Shown here one piece after another: positions 16,907 through 26,599 of a stretch of DNA of 52,772 bases. The notes beneath the pieces were generated by a model. The model saw only the letters and a program-made list of their open reading frames with translations. It was not told where the DNA came from and made no database searches. The stretch covers positions 1 through 52,772 of the forward strand of contig NC_011260.1 of assembly GCF_000019705.1 (NCBI RefSeq). The letters are read 5' to 3'. The stretch's first letter is position 1, and the number at the start of each line of letters is the position of its first letter. The position numbers were made by a program, and so were the translations under genes. This DNA is from Borrelia recurrentis A1 (GTDB taxonomy: Bacteria; Spirochaetota; Spirochaetia; Borreliales; Borreliaceae).

Positions 16907-17442
16907 TTAGTTATAATACCTCCTTCTAATAATTTCTTTCCATAAAATTCATATACTTTTTTCTCTAAATTTACTATTAATTCAAGTAAAAATTGACTAT
17001 ATTGTGTTTCCTTTTTTTCTTTTTTAATTAAACGCGAAATTCCTTTAATATAACAAAACACACTTCCTTTTTTAAATCTAAATTCTATATAATAAATTTT
17101 TGAAAATGTAGATGACTTCATAACACCATTCTCTTCATATCTAGTCACAATTTTTTGCATTGGCTTTCTATATCCATAAAAAATACCTAAAAACTTGTCA
17201 TCTTCTTTTAAAGAAAACAAATTGAATTCATAGATTTTTTTCATACTCAACAAATTTCTAAATGCAATAAAAAATTTATTTTTCTGAGTTTTATTAACTC
17301 CAAATGTATAAAAATCCATTACAATTTTTGTATGATATACTTTTCTACTATTATTTTCCTCTATTTTGATAAAAATAGATTTATCTCCTTTTTCTTTAAT
17401 TTCTATTTTTTTTTCTCTAAGACGCTCTAATACACTGTCCAT
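16882..17442 (-). CDS. PF50 plasmid maintenance protein (locus c)
   Basis: 186 residues with LERLREKKIEI, VYHTKIVMDFYTFG, DDKFLGIFYGYRKP, IEFRFKKGSVFCYIKG and the closing GGIITKWIEKNQK. It follows the PF62 stop by 9 bp and overlaps PF32 by 25 bp. Same role and architecture as the locus b protein. Intact. Confidence 0.9.
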   Translation of the reverse strand: MDSVLERLREKKIEIKEKGDKSIFIKIEENNSRKVYHTKIVMDFYTFGVNKTQKNKFFIAFRNLLSMKKIYEFNLFSLKEDDKFLGIFYGYRKPMQKIVTRYEENGVMKSSTFSKIYYIEFRFKKGSVFCYIKGISRLIKKEKKETQYSQFLLELIVNLEKKVYEFYGKKLLEGGIITKWIEKNQK

Positions 17443-17451
17443 AACAAATCC

Positions 17452-18558
17452 TTAGTCAACAATTTTTTCATACTCCTCTATTCTTAAATGCTCTTTGCCC
17501 TCTACCATCTCTAAAATCTCGTAATAATAGTGATTATTAAATACTTGGCTATATTTCAAATCAATCTGATTACTTAAATAATTTCTTAAAATTGGCGCTA
17601 AAATTTTAACCTCTACTTTGTTCTTCAACTGATCTAATAGTATACTAAATATATTATTTCTAATCTGCTTATGGTCTTCTTTTTTACCTTTTTTCTTGCA
17701 TTCAACTGTTTTCTTAATCCTTTTTATTATCTGCCCTAAATCTCCGTATTTACTACTCTCTACGATAAAGTGGGGCTTGTGTTTATACTTTTTATACGCT
17801 TTTTGTATCTCTGTTTCTAATTGCTTTTCATTGTATCCTTCTTTTTTTAATACTTCCTTTGTCTCTGCTAATGCCTTTTCTAATTCTTGTTGTCTTCCTA
17901 TTAATCTATTGCTCTTATTTCGTTCTCTTTCTCTTTTATTTTCTTCTTTCTTCAGTTTTATTAGCTTTTCTATTTTTATTTCTTTTGTTGTTTCTAAATT
18001 CAAAACAGAGAGATATTTATCATCTTTGAATTCACACTTCTTTATGTATTTTTCTAGCTGTGCCTTTTCTTTTTCTATTTTTTCTAGTTCTTTATTCTTC
18101 TTATTATTATTACTATTATTATTAATACACTCCCATTTTTCTACACTCCCATTTTTCTTTAGACTTTCATTATTAGTGCATGTTTGTTGATGATATAAGT
18201 TAGCGCGTTGTTGAAATCTGTCTTCTTTTTTGTTTCTAAAATGTCTATTGATTTTATAGTGACATACTTTTTTAGAAAATCTAAGTTTGTAGTGAATTTC
18301 AGTACCACAATTCTCTCCTAAATGTCTGTAATAGTTACTAGTTACGTGAAATTCTTTTTCTAATTTGTATAAATAACTTTGTAGGGTTTTGAGTGTAGCT
18401 TTTTTTTGACCATTATTGTTTAAGTTATTATTAAAGTAATAGAGTATTTTATTTTGATTATATTGCTTAAAGTGAGAATTTATATAATTTAATGTTGATA
18501 TTAAAACGATTAATTTGTGTTGGTATTTATTATTGATAGGCCTTTTTGTACTCCCCAT
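17452..18558 (-). CDS. PF62-type plasmid replication/maintenance protein (locus c)
   Basis: 368 residues from the ATG at 18558 (MGSTKRPINNKYQHK); AAGGAG sits 6 bases upstream, so an in-frame ATG 24 bp earlier (18582) is not favoured. N-terminal part (LKTLQSYLYKLEKEFHVTSN, then YYRHLGENCGTEIHYKL) is the winged-helix-like region of PF57/62 proteins. The middle is an extremely charged helix (about residues 150-250), and the C-terminal third (ILLDQL, LSNQIDLKYSQVFNNHYYYE) is globular. It is longer than PF57 at loci b and d and only distantly similar, which marks the locus as a different replicon type. Likely initiator. Confidence 0.85.
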   Translation of the reverse strand: MGSTKRPINNKYQHKLIVLISTLNYINSHFKQYNQNKILYYFNNNLNNNGQKKATLKTLQSYLYKLEKEFHVTSNYYRHLGENCGTEIHYKLRFSKKVCHYKINRHFRNKKEDRFQQRANLYHQQTCTNNESLKKNGSVEKWECINNNSNNNKKNKELEKIEKEKAQLEKYIKKCEFKDDKYLSVLNLETTKEIKIEKLIKLKKEENKRERERNKSNRLIGRQQELEKALAETKEVLKKEGYNEKQLETEIQKAYKKYKHKPHFIVESSKYGDLGQIIKRIKKTVECKKKGKKEDHKQIRNNIFSILLDQLKNKVEVKILAPILRNYLSNQIDLKYSQVFNNHYYYEILEMVEGKEHLRIEEYEKIVD

Positions 18559-18587
18559 ATTAAACTCCTTAATTACTGCCATTCATG

Positions 18588-19093
18588 ATAGTTCAATTTC
18601 AAATAAAAAGCAAACATTTATTGACATAGAAGATTTAACTAATCATATAAGACTATTCTTACAAGATAGTAAATATTATTTAGACTTATCAAAATTAAGT
18701 TATAAAGATGAGTTTGTAAGTTTTATCAATATTGTTAATTTAAATATTGGTGCTGAAGAGCGAGAACTTTTAGAGAGACATTTAGTTGATATTCAATCTA
18801 AGTAAACAGAAATAGAGAAGAAAGAGAAAGAGAATGCTAAAGAATTATATGCACTTGCTAAACAAGATAAAGATGTTCTTAAAGATATATTTGGTAAGTT
18901 ATCTATGGATTTTGAATTAGCAGATAATATTGTTTATAGATTAGGAAAGAATATATTTGCGTTAAATTCAAGTAAACGTGCTATTAAAGATAGATTTAAA
19001 TTAATTACGGATCATTATGATTATTATGATATTAGTTCTAGTCGTAAGTTCTATATATCTAATACTGTATCTTCTATTTCATATGCAATTTAA
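18588..19093 (+). pseudogene. Phage-type hypothetical protein, 5'-truncated with a nonsense codon
   Basis: Open from SISNKKQTFIDIEDLTNHI to HLVDIQSK, then TAA at 18803-18805, then same frame TEIEKKEKENAKELYALA to KLSMDFELADNIVYRLGKNI and SSISYAI-TAA at 19093. The 5' end is cut where the PF62 gene begins on the other strand. Helical and charged; I do not recognise the family. Its position before another small gene and ssb suggests a prophage early-gene relic. Confidence 0.5.
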
Positions 19094-19318
19094 TGGGAGG
19101 TGTAGCAGATGATTATACATCTAATAATCTTTATTTTAATAATTTTATATCGTATGTTAAAATTTATATATAAATGTTTCAGAAATATTATTTAAAAATA
19201 TGTTTATGACTATCATGCAACAAAAGAATACAATGAATATTTAGGTAGTCTGTCTTGTGATCTCCAAATAATGGAAATCAGACGTAGGCTTTATGATGAT
19301 GGGGGTTTTGATGTCTGA
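19093..19318 (+). pseudogene. Short hypothetical relic between two phage genes
   Basis: The ATG overlaps the previous TAA (TAATG). MGGVADDYTSNNLYFNNFIS runs to a TAA at 19173, and a second frame gives YDYHATKEYNEYLGSLSCDL then IMEIRRRLYDDGGFDV-TGA, which overlaps the ssb start. Probably one broken gene; function unknown. Confidence 0.4.
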
Positions 19319-19539
19319 CATTAATAACATTACATTATCAGAACGCTTAATTAGAGATTCAATTTTGTCTTATAGTAGCACAAATTTAGCTATACTAAAT
19401 TTTTCTATAGCTAATAATATTACTGAGATTGTTTGGTGTAGACAGTAAGCATCATAATCTTAAAGTTGATATTCCTATTCTTGTTCCTACTTCTGTTCCT
19501 GATCCTGCTTGTGAATTTAATGAAGATATTCCTTTTTAG
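19311..19539 (+). pseudogene. ssb: SSB (single-stranded DNA-binding protein), internal deletion
   Basis: ATG at 19311 starts MSDINNITLSERLIRDSILS followed by YSSTNLAILNFSIANN, the first strands of an SSB OB-fold. The frame stops at 19449 after IVWCRQ. The next 90 bp encode a proline-rich linker (VDIPILVPTSVPDP) ending in EDIPF-stop, the acidic C-terminal tip that recruits partner proteins. Most of the OB-fold is deleted. Part of the prophage relic with ERF, terminase and recombinase. Confidence 0.75.
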
Positions 19540-19563
19540 AGGTTTATAAAATATTTATAAAAT

Positions 19564-19772
19564 ATGAGGATTAATTGTTATATTTTAAATCCATGTAGTA
19601 TCTTAAGTTTTTTTGCATTAAACGAGATGTTCGTGTTGAGGATAAAGATTATAAATGTTTAAAAGATGAATTTGAGATAAGTGAAGTTAAAATAAAGAAT
19701 ACTGTTGGGTCCTATTTTATGGCAACAAATAATACGGAAGTTTTATATGATCCTCTTTTTTTTAAAAGATAG
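19564..19772 (+). pseudogene. Short phage-type hypothetical relic
   Basis: ATG at 19564 opens MRINCYILNPCSILSFF; a T-run indel leads to CIKRDVRVEDKDYKCLKDEF, EISEVKIKNTVGSYFMATNN and TEVLYDPLFFKR-TAG. Looks like a real small protein of about 70 residues, frame-disrupted. No family recognised. It follows ssb in the same direction. Confidence 0.4.
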
Positions 19773-19870
19773 AGGATAAGAATATCATCTAAAATCTAAG
19801 CGTATATTTAGAAAAATACGAATTTCCATTGTTGCATATTATTATTATCCCCATATATGTATTCATTGTT

Positions 19871-19892
19871 AAAAGGCTATATGCCTTTTTTG
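19871..19892 (+). terminator. Rho-independent terminator
   Basis: AAAAGGC-TATAT-GCCTTTT (19871-19889) followed by T. It would end the plus-strand phage relic transcript. Confidence 0.55.
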
Positions 19893-20001
19893 TGCTTATA
19901 TTATTATGTTAAATCTTGATTTTTGTTAAATTTGATTGTATACTATGTATTGAGTTATTTTTTTAACTTATTTTTAACCTTTATTTCTCAAATAAAAAAT
20001 T

Positions 20002-20034
20002 CTAACAAAAAGAATTGCAACTTCTTTTTGTTAG
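20002..20034 (-). terminator. 13-bp hairpin terminator for the recombinase
   Basis: CTAACAAAAAGAA and TTCTTTTTGTTAG pair perfectly around TTGCAAC (20002-20014 with 20022-20034). On the minus strand ATTTTTTATTT follows. It lies 70 bp downstream of the recombinase stop. Confidence 0.7.
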
Positions 20035-20103
20035 TTTGTAGTAATATATTGATTTAATGTTATGTTTTCATAGATTATATAGCAATACATGAAATATACA
20101 ATA

Positions 20104-20856
20104 TTATTTAAAACCGTCTTTAATATCATGATATGCTTTTAATTTACTTGCTTTTGAAAGACCATAAACATTATCTATTTCAGATGTTGATGCATATTTC
20201 ATTAATTCTTTAATTTTAAATGAATTGTATCCTTTACTTTTAAGTGTTGCAATAAATATATTGCGGCATATATGTAGTGATTTAGGATGTTTAAATCTTG
20301 ATTTTGTTAACAATTCTTTAAATTGTTTTGAAATTTTACTTATATTTATTCTATTATCTTTAAATCTATGTTTACTTTTTTGAAATAGGTAAGTACGTCT
20401 TGAATCTTGTCCTTTATTTTTAAAATTAAGTTTATGAATTTCTTCTATAGATTCAAATTCAGATTTACTTATTACTACTTCTCTAATGCAAATATTACTT
20501 CTCTTTTTTGCTACATTTACACGTAAATTATAAAACACATCACTATTATTGTTTGTTTCTCTTACTATGTCATCAAGTCTTATATTTTGAATCTCTACTC
20601 CTCTACAACCTGTAATTGAGAGTATATGAACAAACCATCCTGAGATTGGATCTATCTGTTTAAGTTTGTCTATACTTTTCTTTACTAATCTTATGGTCTT
20701 ATCATTTAAATAAAATCTTATTGGTATTGATTTAGATTTAGTATTGCTTTTTGTTTGTAATAATTCTTTCTTATATTGCCTTGTTTCTTTAAGTAATATT
20801 GAATTTTGTTTCTTGAGTTCTTTGATTTTTGCTTTTAATATTTCATATTCTTTCAT
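20104..20856 (-). CDS. Tyrosine recombinase/integrase-like protein
   Basis: 250 residues. An N-terminal coiled coil (ILKAKIKELKKQNSILLKET) is followed by a tyrosine-recombinase-like catalytic domain: IDPISGWFVHILSITGCRGV contains the first Arg in the TGxR position, LRVNVAKKRSN could hold the beta-strand Lys, HICRNIFIATLKSKG fits the HxxR box, and MKYASTSEIDNVYG fits the final helix with the nucleophile Tyr. Assignment rests on these motif positions and not on a search. It could integrate or resolve prophage plasmids. ATG at 20856 lacks a strong RBS. A frameshifted partial copy lies mirrored at 14081. Confidence 0.65.
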   Translation of the reverse strand: MKEYEILKAKIKELKKQNSILLKETRQYKKELLQTKSNTKSKSIPIRFYLNDKTIRLVKKSIDKLKQIDPISGWFVHILSITGCRGVEIQNIRLDDIVRETNNNSDVFYNLRVNVAKKRSNICIREVVISKSEFESIEEIHKLNFKNKGQDSRRTYLFQKSKHRFKDNRINISKISKQFKELLTKSRFKHPKSLHICRNIFIATLKSKGYNSFKIKELMKYASTSEIDNVYGLSKASKLKAYHDIKDGFK

Positions 20857-21287
20857 GTAATTTATGTGTTAACTAAATGATATAAAAATAATTAAATTTA
20901 TGTATAAATATGTTAGCAAATACTCTTAATTTATGTCAAATTATATGTCTCTCCATTGTATGCAAAATTTAATGTGTAAGACATTTATTTTAATTAGAAG
21001 GGCTGATATTTAAGGGTGCAGCACAAAATATCTAGTAACTTTGTGGTAACTTTAACAAATACTTAAAAATTTGCTGTCTATTCTTTCTAGATTTCATTTT
21101 AACGACCCATCTGTTTGCAATGAGAGATATCTCTCTTTTTTTTAATTTATCTTTCTGTGTTAACTTCAAGTTAACATTTTGTTTACTTTTTACTTTTTTT
21201 TAAATCTTTTTATTTATACTTTTACTTGTATGAAAATATCTCGATACTTTCTTTCTTAAATCTGCATTTTAAATTCTGTTGATAATC
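20857..21287. promoter_or_regulatory. Intergenic region with hairpins between recombinase and mlp
   Basis: About 430 bp, no gene. GAGAGATATCTCTC (21122-21135) is a perfect palindrome followed by a T-run, terminator-like on the plus strand. GTTAACTT-C-AAGTTAAC (near 21160-21176) is a second inverted repeat, with a related GTTAAC pair near 13778 in the mirrored arm, and could be an operator. Confidence 0.35.
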
Positions 21288-21707
21288 TTATTGATTATTT
21301 CCACAAGTACTGTCTGCACTGCTTTTAAAATTATCTAAGCCAGCTTGCAGAGCACCTTTTACTACTTGTTTGAATGTTTCTTTTTGTTCAGCTGCATTAT
21401 CTCTTGTGCACTTTGCAAGTTCTGATTGAATGTGATCAAGAGCATCTTTTATTTTGGATTCGTCTGCATTTAAAAATTTATTAAATTCAGATTCGCTATT
21501 ACTTAAAGCATCTTTTAAAAAATCTAGACCTTTTCTCTGATTGTCGTTTAATTTTTCTCTTAATGCTTCTTCAGGTGTTTTTTGTGCTTCTACTTGTTGT
21601 TCTAAGTCTCTTTTGTTTCTACTCTTAATTCCTTTATTTGTATTATTATCTTGTTTACAACTACTCATTAATAGTAATAAAATCAAAGTAAAATTGGTTA
21701 TTTTCAT
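21288..21707 (-). CDS. mlp: Mlp family lipoprotein
   Basis: 139 residues. ATG at 21707 has AAGGAGATTTAC upstream. The signal peptide MKITNFTLILLLLMSSC ends in lipobox MSSC. The mature part has the Mlp order: charged linker KSRNKRDLEQQ, then EEALREKLNDNQRKGLDFL, FNKFLNADESKIKDALDHI, QSELAKC and QKETFKQVVKGALQ, ending near a Cys (STCGNNQ). Mlp proteins are surface lipoproteins carried by cp32-like prophages and induced in the host. Intact. Adjacent to the S2-like gene, as the paired scraps at 12979 and 13162 also are. Confidence 0.88.
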   Translation of the reverse strand: MKITNFTLILLLLMSSCKQDNNTNKGIKSRNKRDLEQQVEAQKTPEEALREKLNDNQRKGLDFLKDALSNSESEFNKFLNADESKIKDALDHIQSELAKCTRDNAAEQKETFKQVVKGALQAGLDNFKSSADSTCGNNQ

Positions 21708-21799
21708 GTAAATCTCCTTAGTTTTAATACATATTTGTGATATTAAAATATATAGCGATTATTGTTATGTTGTATGAATTACTTTGATTATTATATAAC

Positions 21800-21825
21800 T
21801 AGCAACTACTAAATCGTAGTTGCTA
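21800..21825 (-). terminator. 10-bp hairpin after the S2-like gene
   Basis: TAGCAACTAC and GTAGTTGCTA pair perfectly (21800-21809 with 21816-21825) around TAAATC. It lies between the S2-like gene stop and mlp; on the minus strand it is followed by an A/T stretch without a clean T-run. Confidence 0.5.
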
Positions 21826-21869
21826 AATATTGATTTATCTTTAAGTAATAACTTGTTTGTTACTAATTT

Positions 21870-22511
21870 TTAGTTTGTCCATAGTGCCAATAACCGTTTA
21901 TAGGTATCACTTTCTTTATTTTGAAGTTCTTCTTTCAGTTTTTGGAATATTTCTTCATTAGTATCGTATTTCCCAATTACTGTTGTTATAAGATTATCAA
22001 AAAATAGGTCTACATAATTTGGATCATTTGAATCTATCTTTCCATATAGACTAGGGTCATATTTATGATTACCTTTATATTTATCATTTGAATAATAGAT
22101 AAAAGCACCTTCTATATATTGCTTAATGTCCTGATTACTTGCAAGTTCATTTTTTTTATTAATTAAAAAAGTATATGCATCATGGAAGGAATTAGCTAGT
22201 TTTTTTTGTTCTTGTACATGTGCATCATCTAAAATCCAGGTTCGAAATCTATCGTATTTATTTAGTAAACTAGTTACTTCTGTTGTTGGAACATTTTGAT
22301 GACTAGGTAGTGTATCTTGTTTGCTCAGTAGTTTATCTTGTTTTAATATATCAAATGCATATATTAATAGGTAGAATTTATTTTTTTCTTCAGTTGACAT
22401 AATGCTTGCAGATGGATTTACTAAAACTATAGGAGGTTCTTTATGTTTATTTGCATTACAACCATATAAAAATAATGTGATGCAAAGTATTAATATATTT
22501 TTTTTATATAA
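21870..22511 (-). pseudogene. S2-antigen-like lipoprotein lacking a start codon
   Basis: The coding frame is open from just after AAGGAGA (22515-22521) to the stop at 21870: YKKNILILCITLFLYGCNA is an intact lipoprotein signal with lipobox LYGC, followed by about 190 mature residues (LLNKYDRFRTWILDD, LANSFHDAYTFL, YVDLFFDNLITTVIG). But no ATG, GTG or TTG is at the expected distance: compared with TTATATGTATAAA at 13162 the site reads TATATAAA. The first ATG in frame (22400) is inside the mature protein. Either translation starts at a non-standard codon or the gene was silenced by a tiny deletion. Family resemblance to S2 antigen is from memory. Confidence 0.6.
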
Positions 22512-22670
22512 TATTCTCCTTATTTTTCATTATACACAATGAATTAATAATATGTTTTTATTTTAAAAATATATCTGTAGTTTTATTATATGTTTTGTAA
22601 AATTATTATTTTGTTATAGAGTTTATGTTAAATTAAATTAATTTTTGTTAATTTAGAAGTTTGAAGAGAT

Positions 22671-23200
22671 ATGAATAAAGTAAAGACATCATTTGATGAT
22701 TATATTGTGTATTTTAATGAATGAAAGCTTAGTGATGCACAGATTAGTAAAGAGATGGGAGTAAGTCGTGCTAATGTATGTAAAATGAGATGTAGATGAG
22801 AGTCTAGAGAAAGCAATAATTTAGAAGAACATCAAAAAGTAACAATTAGTGAAGAAACTCTAAATAATGTGTTAATTCGTGCATCTGAGTATAGTGCACA
22901 ATCAAGCAGTGTTAAAAGCCAGCTTCATATGGCTAGAAATAGATTGGGATTAGAATTTATTGCGTCATTTATAGTTTATTTAGATTTAGAACTTAAATCA
23001 TACAATAAAGAAATAAAGGTTTAGAAAGCAAAATTGAAAGACTTAGAGACGGAATTAATAATGAAGACGAGCAAGATCTTAATAATAAGCTATGTGAGCT
23101 TGACGAAGTTAAACTAGCAAAAGAACTTAAAAAAATGGAATTGTATTACCAAGCTATGCTTAAATTAAAATTTAAAAGATTATGTTGTGAATATATATGA
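22671..23200 (+). pseudogene. Terminase small-subunit-like (DUF603-type), nonsense-ridden copy
   Basis: ATG at 22671 with the same GAAGAGAT leader as the gene at 12911. The reading frame gives DAQISKEMGVSRANVCKMR but contains TGA codons at FNE-stop-KLSD and RCR-stop-ESR (the latter where the intact copy has TGG, Trp) and a TAG later (KEIKV-stop). A changed frame continues with SKIERLRDGI to about 23200. The substitutions, not only indels, argue for true decay. Confidence 0.85.
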
Positions 23201-23213
23201 TCTACCTCTTTTT

Positions 23214-24185
23214 AAAAAGATGCAAAGGGAATAAATACGTCATATTTTGAACTTGATTCTTTAAGAATTAATTTATATGGTGGTGATAAAGTAAGAGATT
23301 TTGAAAGATTTAGAGGATCAAATTTTGCTGTTATTTATGTTAATGAAGCAACAACACTATATCAAGAGACATTAAAAGAAGCGCTTAAGAGACTAAGAAT
23401 AAAACCAGAGTTGTTATATTTGATACTAATCTTGATCATCCAGAGCATTATTTTAAAACAGATTATATTGATAATAACACAGTATATTCTACATATAATT
23501 TTACAACATATGATAATGAGACAATTTTAAGGAATGTATAAAGACCCAAGAAGAAATTTATAAAGATTTGCCAACATATAAATCCAGTGTACTACTTGGC
23601 GAATGGGTTGCAAATAATGATGCGATATTTAGTAATATTAATATTATTAAAGACTATGAATTTAAAAGTCCTATAGCTTATTTAGATCCTGCATATAGTA
23701 GTGGTGGGGATAATACTTCTCTTTGTATTTTAGAGAAGGTGTCGGATAAGTATTATGAATTTATATTTCAAGATCAAAAACCAGCTGTTGATCCATATGT
23801 TATGAATACAATAAAGGTAATAATGGGGAATTTAAATGTTAATACTCTTTATATTGAAGATAGAGATGATATTAAAGGAGCTGGGGCTTTGACATGTGAA
23901 TATGTTAGTCTTCGAGACAATATGGAAAATTACTTTAGAATTGCGCCAACAAGACCTAAAACAAATAAACACGCAAGAATTGTTTCTTTATTAACACCAT
24001 TTACTTATAACAAGATGCATTTATTAGATTATAGTAGTCGTTCTGTATTTCGTGATATTTATTCATATAATGGAGATGGCAAAGTTCATGATGATGTTCT
24101 TGATGCATTATCAGCAGCATATTTAATTATGTCTTTAAATTATCGTGATAGAAGTCGACATTTTACTAAATTTACTTTCATTTAG
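23214..24185 (+). pseudogene. terL: Phage terminase large subunit, N-terminal ATPase deleted
   Basis: Begins abruptly within the ATPase half (TSYFELDSLRINLYGGDKVR), so the Walker A region present in the mirror copy (11014-12367) is deleted. Frameshifts occur near 23406 (RIKPELLYLILI versus NPEFIIFDTN) and 23525 (TILRNV-stop). The nuclease half is open from 23568: YLDPAYSSGGDNTSL, IEDRDDIKGAGAL and HDDVLDALSAAYL. The open part differs from the left copy at roughly one residue in eight. Confidence 0.85.
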
Positions 24186-24226
24186 CTTATAAATTATTGT
24201 ATAATAATTATATAAGGAGATTCTTT

Positions 24227-24754
24227 ATGGAGTATATACAAATGGAGCCTGTAATTACTAGGCAGATGGTATTCAATGAGCTTGTAAAAGCGGGTATTAA
24301 TAGAGAAATTGCTGATGATTTGTCTTATAGATACTATAAGAATGAACTTACTATTAAAGATCTTCAATATTTAGAAAGTAATTTTAACCTTAAACTGGAA
24401 ATATTAGAGCGTGGTTTAAAGGCTGAGATTAGAGAACTTGATACTAAGATTGATACCGTAGAGAATAATTTAAATATTAAAATAGATATTAAATTTACAG
24501 AGCTTGATAATAAAATAGATACTGTTGAAAATAACCTAAAATCAGATATTAAAGACCTTGATACTAAAATAGATGCTAAATTTACGGAGCTTGATAATAA
24601 GATAGATATTGTTAGGAAAGATATTGAATTGAACAAAATGGAACTTAATAGTAAATTAAAATTACATGCTTGGATGTTTGGGACTATTATTACCATTAAT
24701 GTAGGAATATTTATAGCATTAATATCTATGCTATATGCATTGTTTATAAAGTAG
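24227..24754 (+). CDS. bdr: Bdr family coiled-coil membrane protein
   Basis: 175 residues from ATG 24227 (MEYIQMEPV), preceded by AAGGAGATTCTTT; TATAAT at 24200-24205 may be its -10. QMVFNELVKAGINREIADDL then SYRYYKNELT, a coiled coil with several LDTKIDTVENNL-type repeats, and C-terminal AWMFGTIITINVGIFIAL TM segment ending LYALFIK. Mirror partner of 10520-10972 but with more repeats. The spacer and gamma vlp follow. Confidence 0.93.
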   Translation: MEYIQMEPVITRQMVFNELVKAGINREIADDLSYRYYKNELTIKDLQYLESNFNLKLEILERGLKAEIRELDTKIDTVENNLNIKIDIKFTELDNKIDTVENNLKSDIKDLDTKIDAKFTELDNKIDIVRKDIELNKMELNSKLKLHAWMFGTIITINVGIFIALISMLYALFIK

Positions 24755-24757
24755 ATT

Positions 24758-24962
24758 TAAATAAGTAAATATTTCTTCTATATAAAGAATGGGTTTAATT
24801 TTTTTAGCAAAAATAAATAATTTATCTATAATTATTTATTGTATATTGAATAAGGTTAAATAAGGTTGATAGGTTAGAGTTAAAATGAGACACAATTCTA
24901 AAACCAATCTAATTAATAGTTGAATTAATAATATATTGAATATAGATAAAATTATTAGATAA
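24758..24962. repeat. Conserved bdr-vlp spacer, copy 3 (inverted relative to copies 1 and 2)
   Basis: Carries GGTTAAATAAGGTTGATAGG and AGACACAATTCTAAAACCAA, the reverse complement of the copies at 640 and 10305. It lies directly after bdr. Confidence 0.6.
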
Positions 24963-24975
24963 GAATGTTGGCAAA

Positions 24976-25000
24976 GGGAGCAATGAAGCTCTCTTTTTTA
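24976..25000 (+). terminator. Hairpin terminator downstream of bdr
   Basis: GGGAGC-AATGAA-GCTCTC (24976-24993) followed by TTTTTT. Third copy of the bdr/vlp terminator. Confidence 0.6.
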
Positions 25001-25121
25001 TTTGCAGTATTTGTGTATATTGTATGAATATTATTCATATAAATCATCATTTATTGACTTTTTTATTTGCTTCCTAAAGAAAGTAGCTAAAAAGAAAGAA
25101 AAAAACAAGGAGGTGAAGAAA

Positions 25122-26264
25122 ATAAAAGAAGGGAAGAGAGAAGAGGAAGTAAGAGAGTATGAGAGAGGAGAGAAGATGAGGGTAAGAAGAGTAGTAAAAG
25201 TAGTAAAGTAATATTGATGGTGATGATGGGATGTAATAGTGGAGGAGTGAAAGGTGGAGAGGTAAACTTGGAAGCTAAGAATAGTTTTTTGGAGTCATTA
25301 GTAAAGATCGGACAGGGGTTTTAGGAGATTTTTGTTGGGTTTGGCAGTGCTTTTGGAGATGTATTAGGATTTAGTGTAGTTAAATCGGGGGATAAAAAGA
25401 GTAAGGTAGGAGAACATTTTAAGAAGGTCGGAGAAGGACTTACAGCAACTAAGAATAAGTTAAACGAGCTATCAGGTAAAATATCTGAAACTAAGAATGC
25501 TGAGGGGGGTACAATTGGGGTAGTGGAGGATGCGATTAAAGGAGCAAGTGATGTTTTGGATAAATTAATTGGTGCTCTAACTAAACTAGCTAGTGTAACA
25601 AATGATAGTGCGACTGAGATTGGTCATAATGATCATGCTGGTGGTGGTGTTGCAGCTAATGAAGCTAGCGTTAAATCTATAATTGAAAATGTAAAGGAAA
25701 TTATTGAAGTAGCAGAGAAATCTGGAGTAAAGATTGAAACAGGAAGTGACGGTGATAAAGTTGATGGTGGAGATGCTACTGCCCCTGCTGCGCTTGCTTC
25801 TAATGCTGCTGCTAGTGCTAATGCTGGTCCCAAACTAGTAGATGAAGTTGGCTAAAGCAGATTCATGGGCAATGGTTAATAAAATTAAAAGTTCTACAAC
25901 CAATCCTGCTCAACTTGCTGGTAACGGTAAAGATGCTGGAACATTAGCTACTGGTGCTAAAGCTGCTAACAATCATGGTGCAGGAGCAAAGAGCAATGCA
26001 GACCTAGCGGCAGCAGTAGCTCTTAAGGCTATGACTGAAGGTGGTAAATTTAGTGCTGCTCAGGCAGAAGCTGGAGCAGTTAAAGGAGCAGCAGTAAGTG
26101 CAGTAAATAAGGTGCTAGGAATACTTGATATAATAATTAGTAAAACAGTAAGTAGTAATCTAGAAAAGATAAGAGAAGCAGTCAAGGGAATAAAATACTC
26201 TGAGACTAGTGGAGTTAATTCTACTAAATCTGATACTACTCAAGCTACAACCACTACTAAATAA
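25122..26264 (+). pseudogene. Gamma-type vlp with lost start, nonsense and frameshift
   Basis: AAGGAGGTGAAGAAA is followed by ATA where other leaders have ATG, and the purine-rich leader ends in TAA. The lipobox frame ([10 protein letters not shown]) runs NLEAKNSFLESLVKIGQGF, then TAG at 25324, then EIFVGFGSAFGDVLGF, KVGEHFKKVGEGL to DEVG. One extra T near 25850 breaks [11 protein letters not shown]. The rest is open: [28 protein letters not shown], to TAA at 26264. Full-length gamma Vlp architecture otherwise. Silent. Confidence 0.85.
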
Positions 26265-26301
26265 ATTAGTAATTTAAGTAATAAAAGCAAAATTGTTAAG
26301 G

Positions 26302-26345
26302 ACAACACTTCTCTTTATTTAGGGAAGTTGTTTTCTTTTTGTTAG
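26302..26345 (+). terminator. Imperfect hairpin terminator after gamma vlp
   Basis: ACAAC...TTCTCT and GGGAAGTTGT form an imperfect stem, followed by TTTTCTTTTTG. Confidence 0.45.
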
Positions 26346-26599
26346 ATATATTCCATTTTGTATTATTTATATTGTGATGCAAAATATTAAGTTTATTGTA
26401 TGGTGATTTTTTAAGAAAGATAATATATTAGAAAAATGATTTTGAATTGATAACAAACAAAATAAAATTGTCATTTATTCATTCAATTTATCCATTAATT
26501 TATTGATCTCTGTATTCGTCTTATTCTTTTTGTGTGTTTTCTTAATAAATAAGCTAGTAAGAAAGCTAAAAAGAAATAAAAAACAAGGAGGCTAGAAGA

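Noticed and set aside
17696-18190. 164-codon plus-strand open frame opposite PF62
   Set aside because: Composition (Leu, Ser, Phe runs) mirrors the Lys/Glu-rich helix of PF62; no start signal and overlaps a conserved gene completely.
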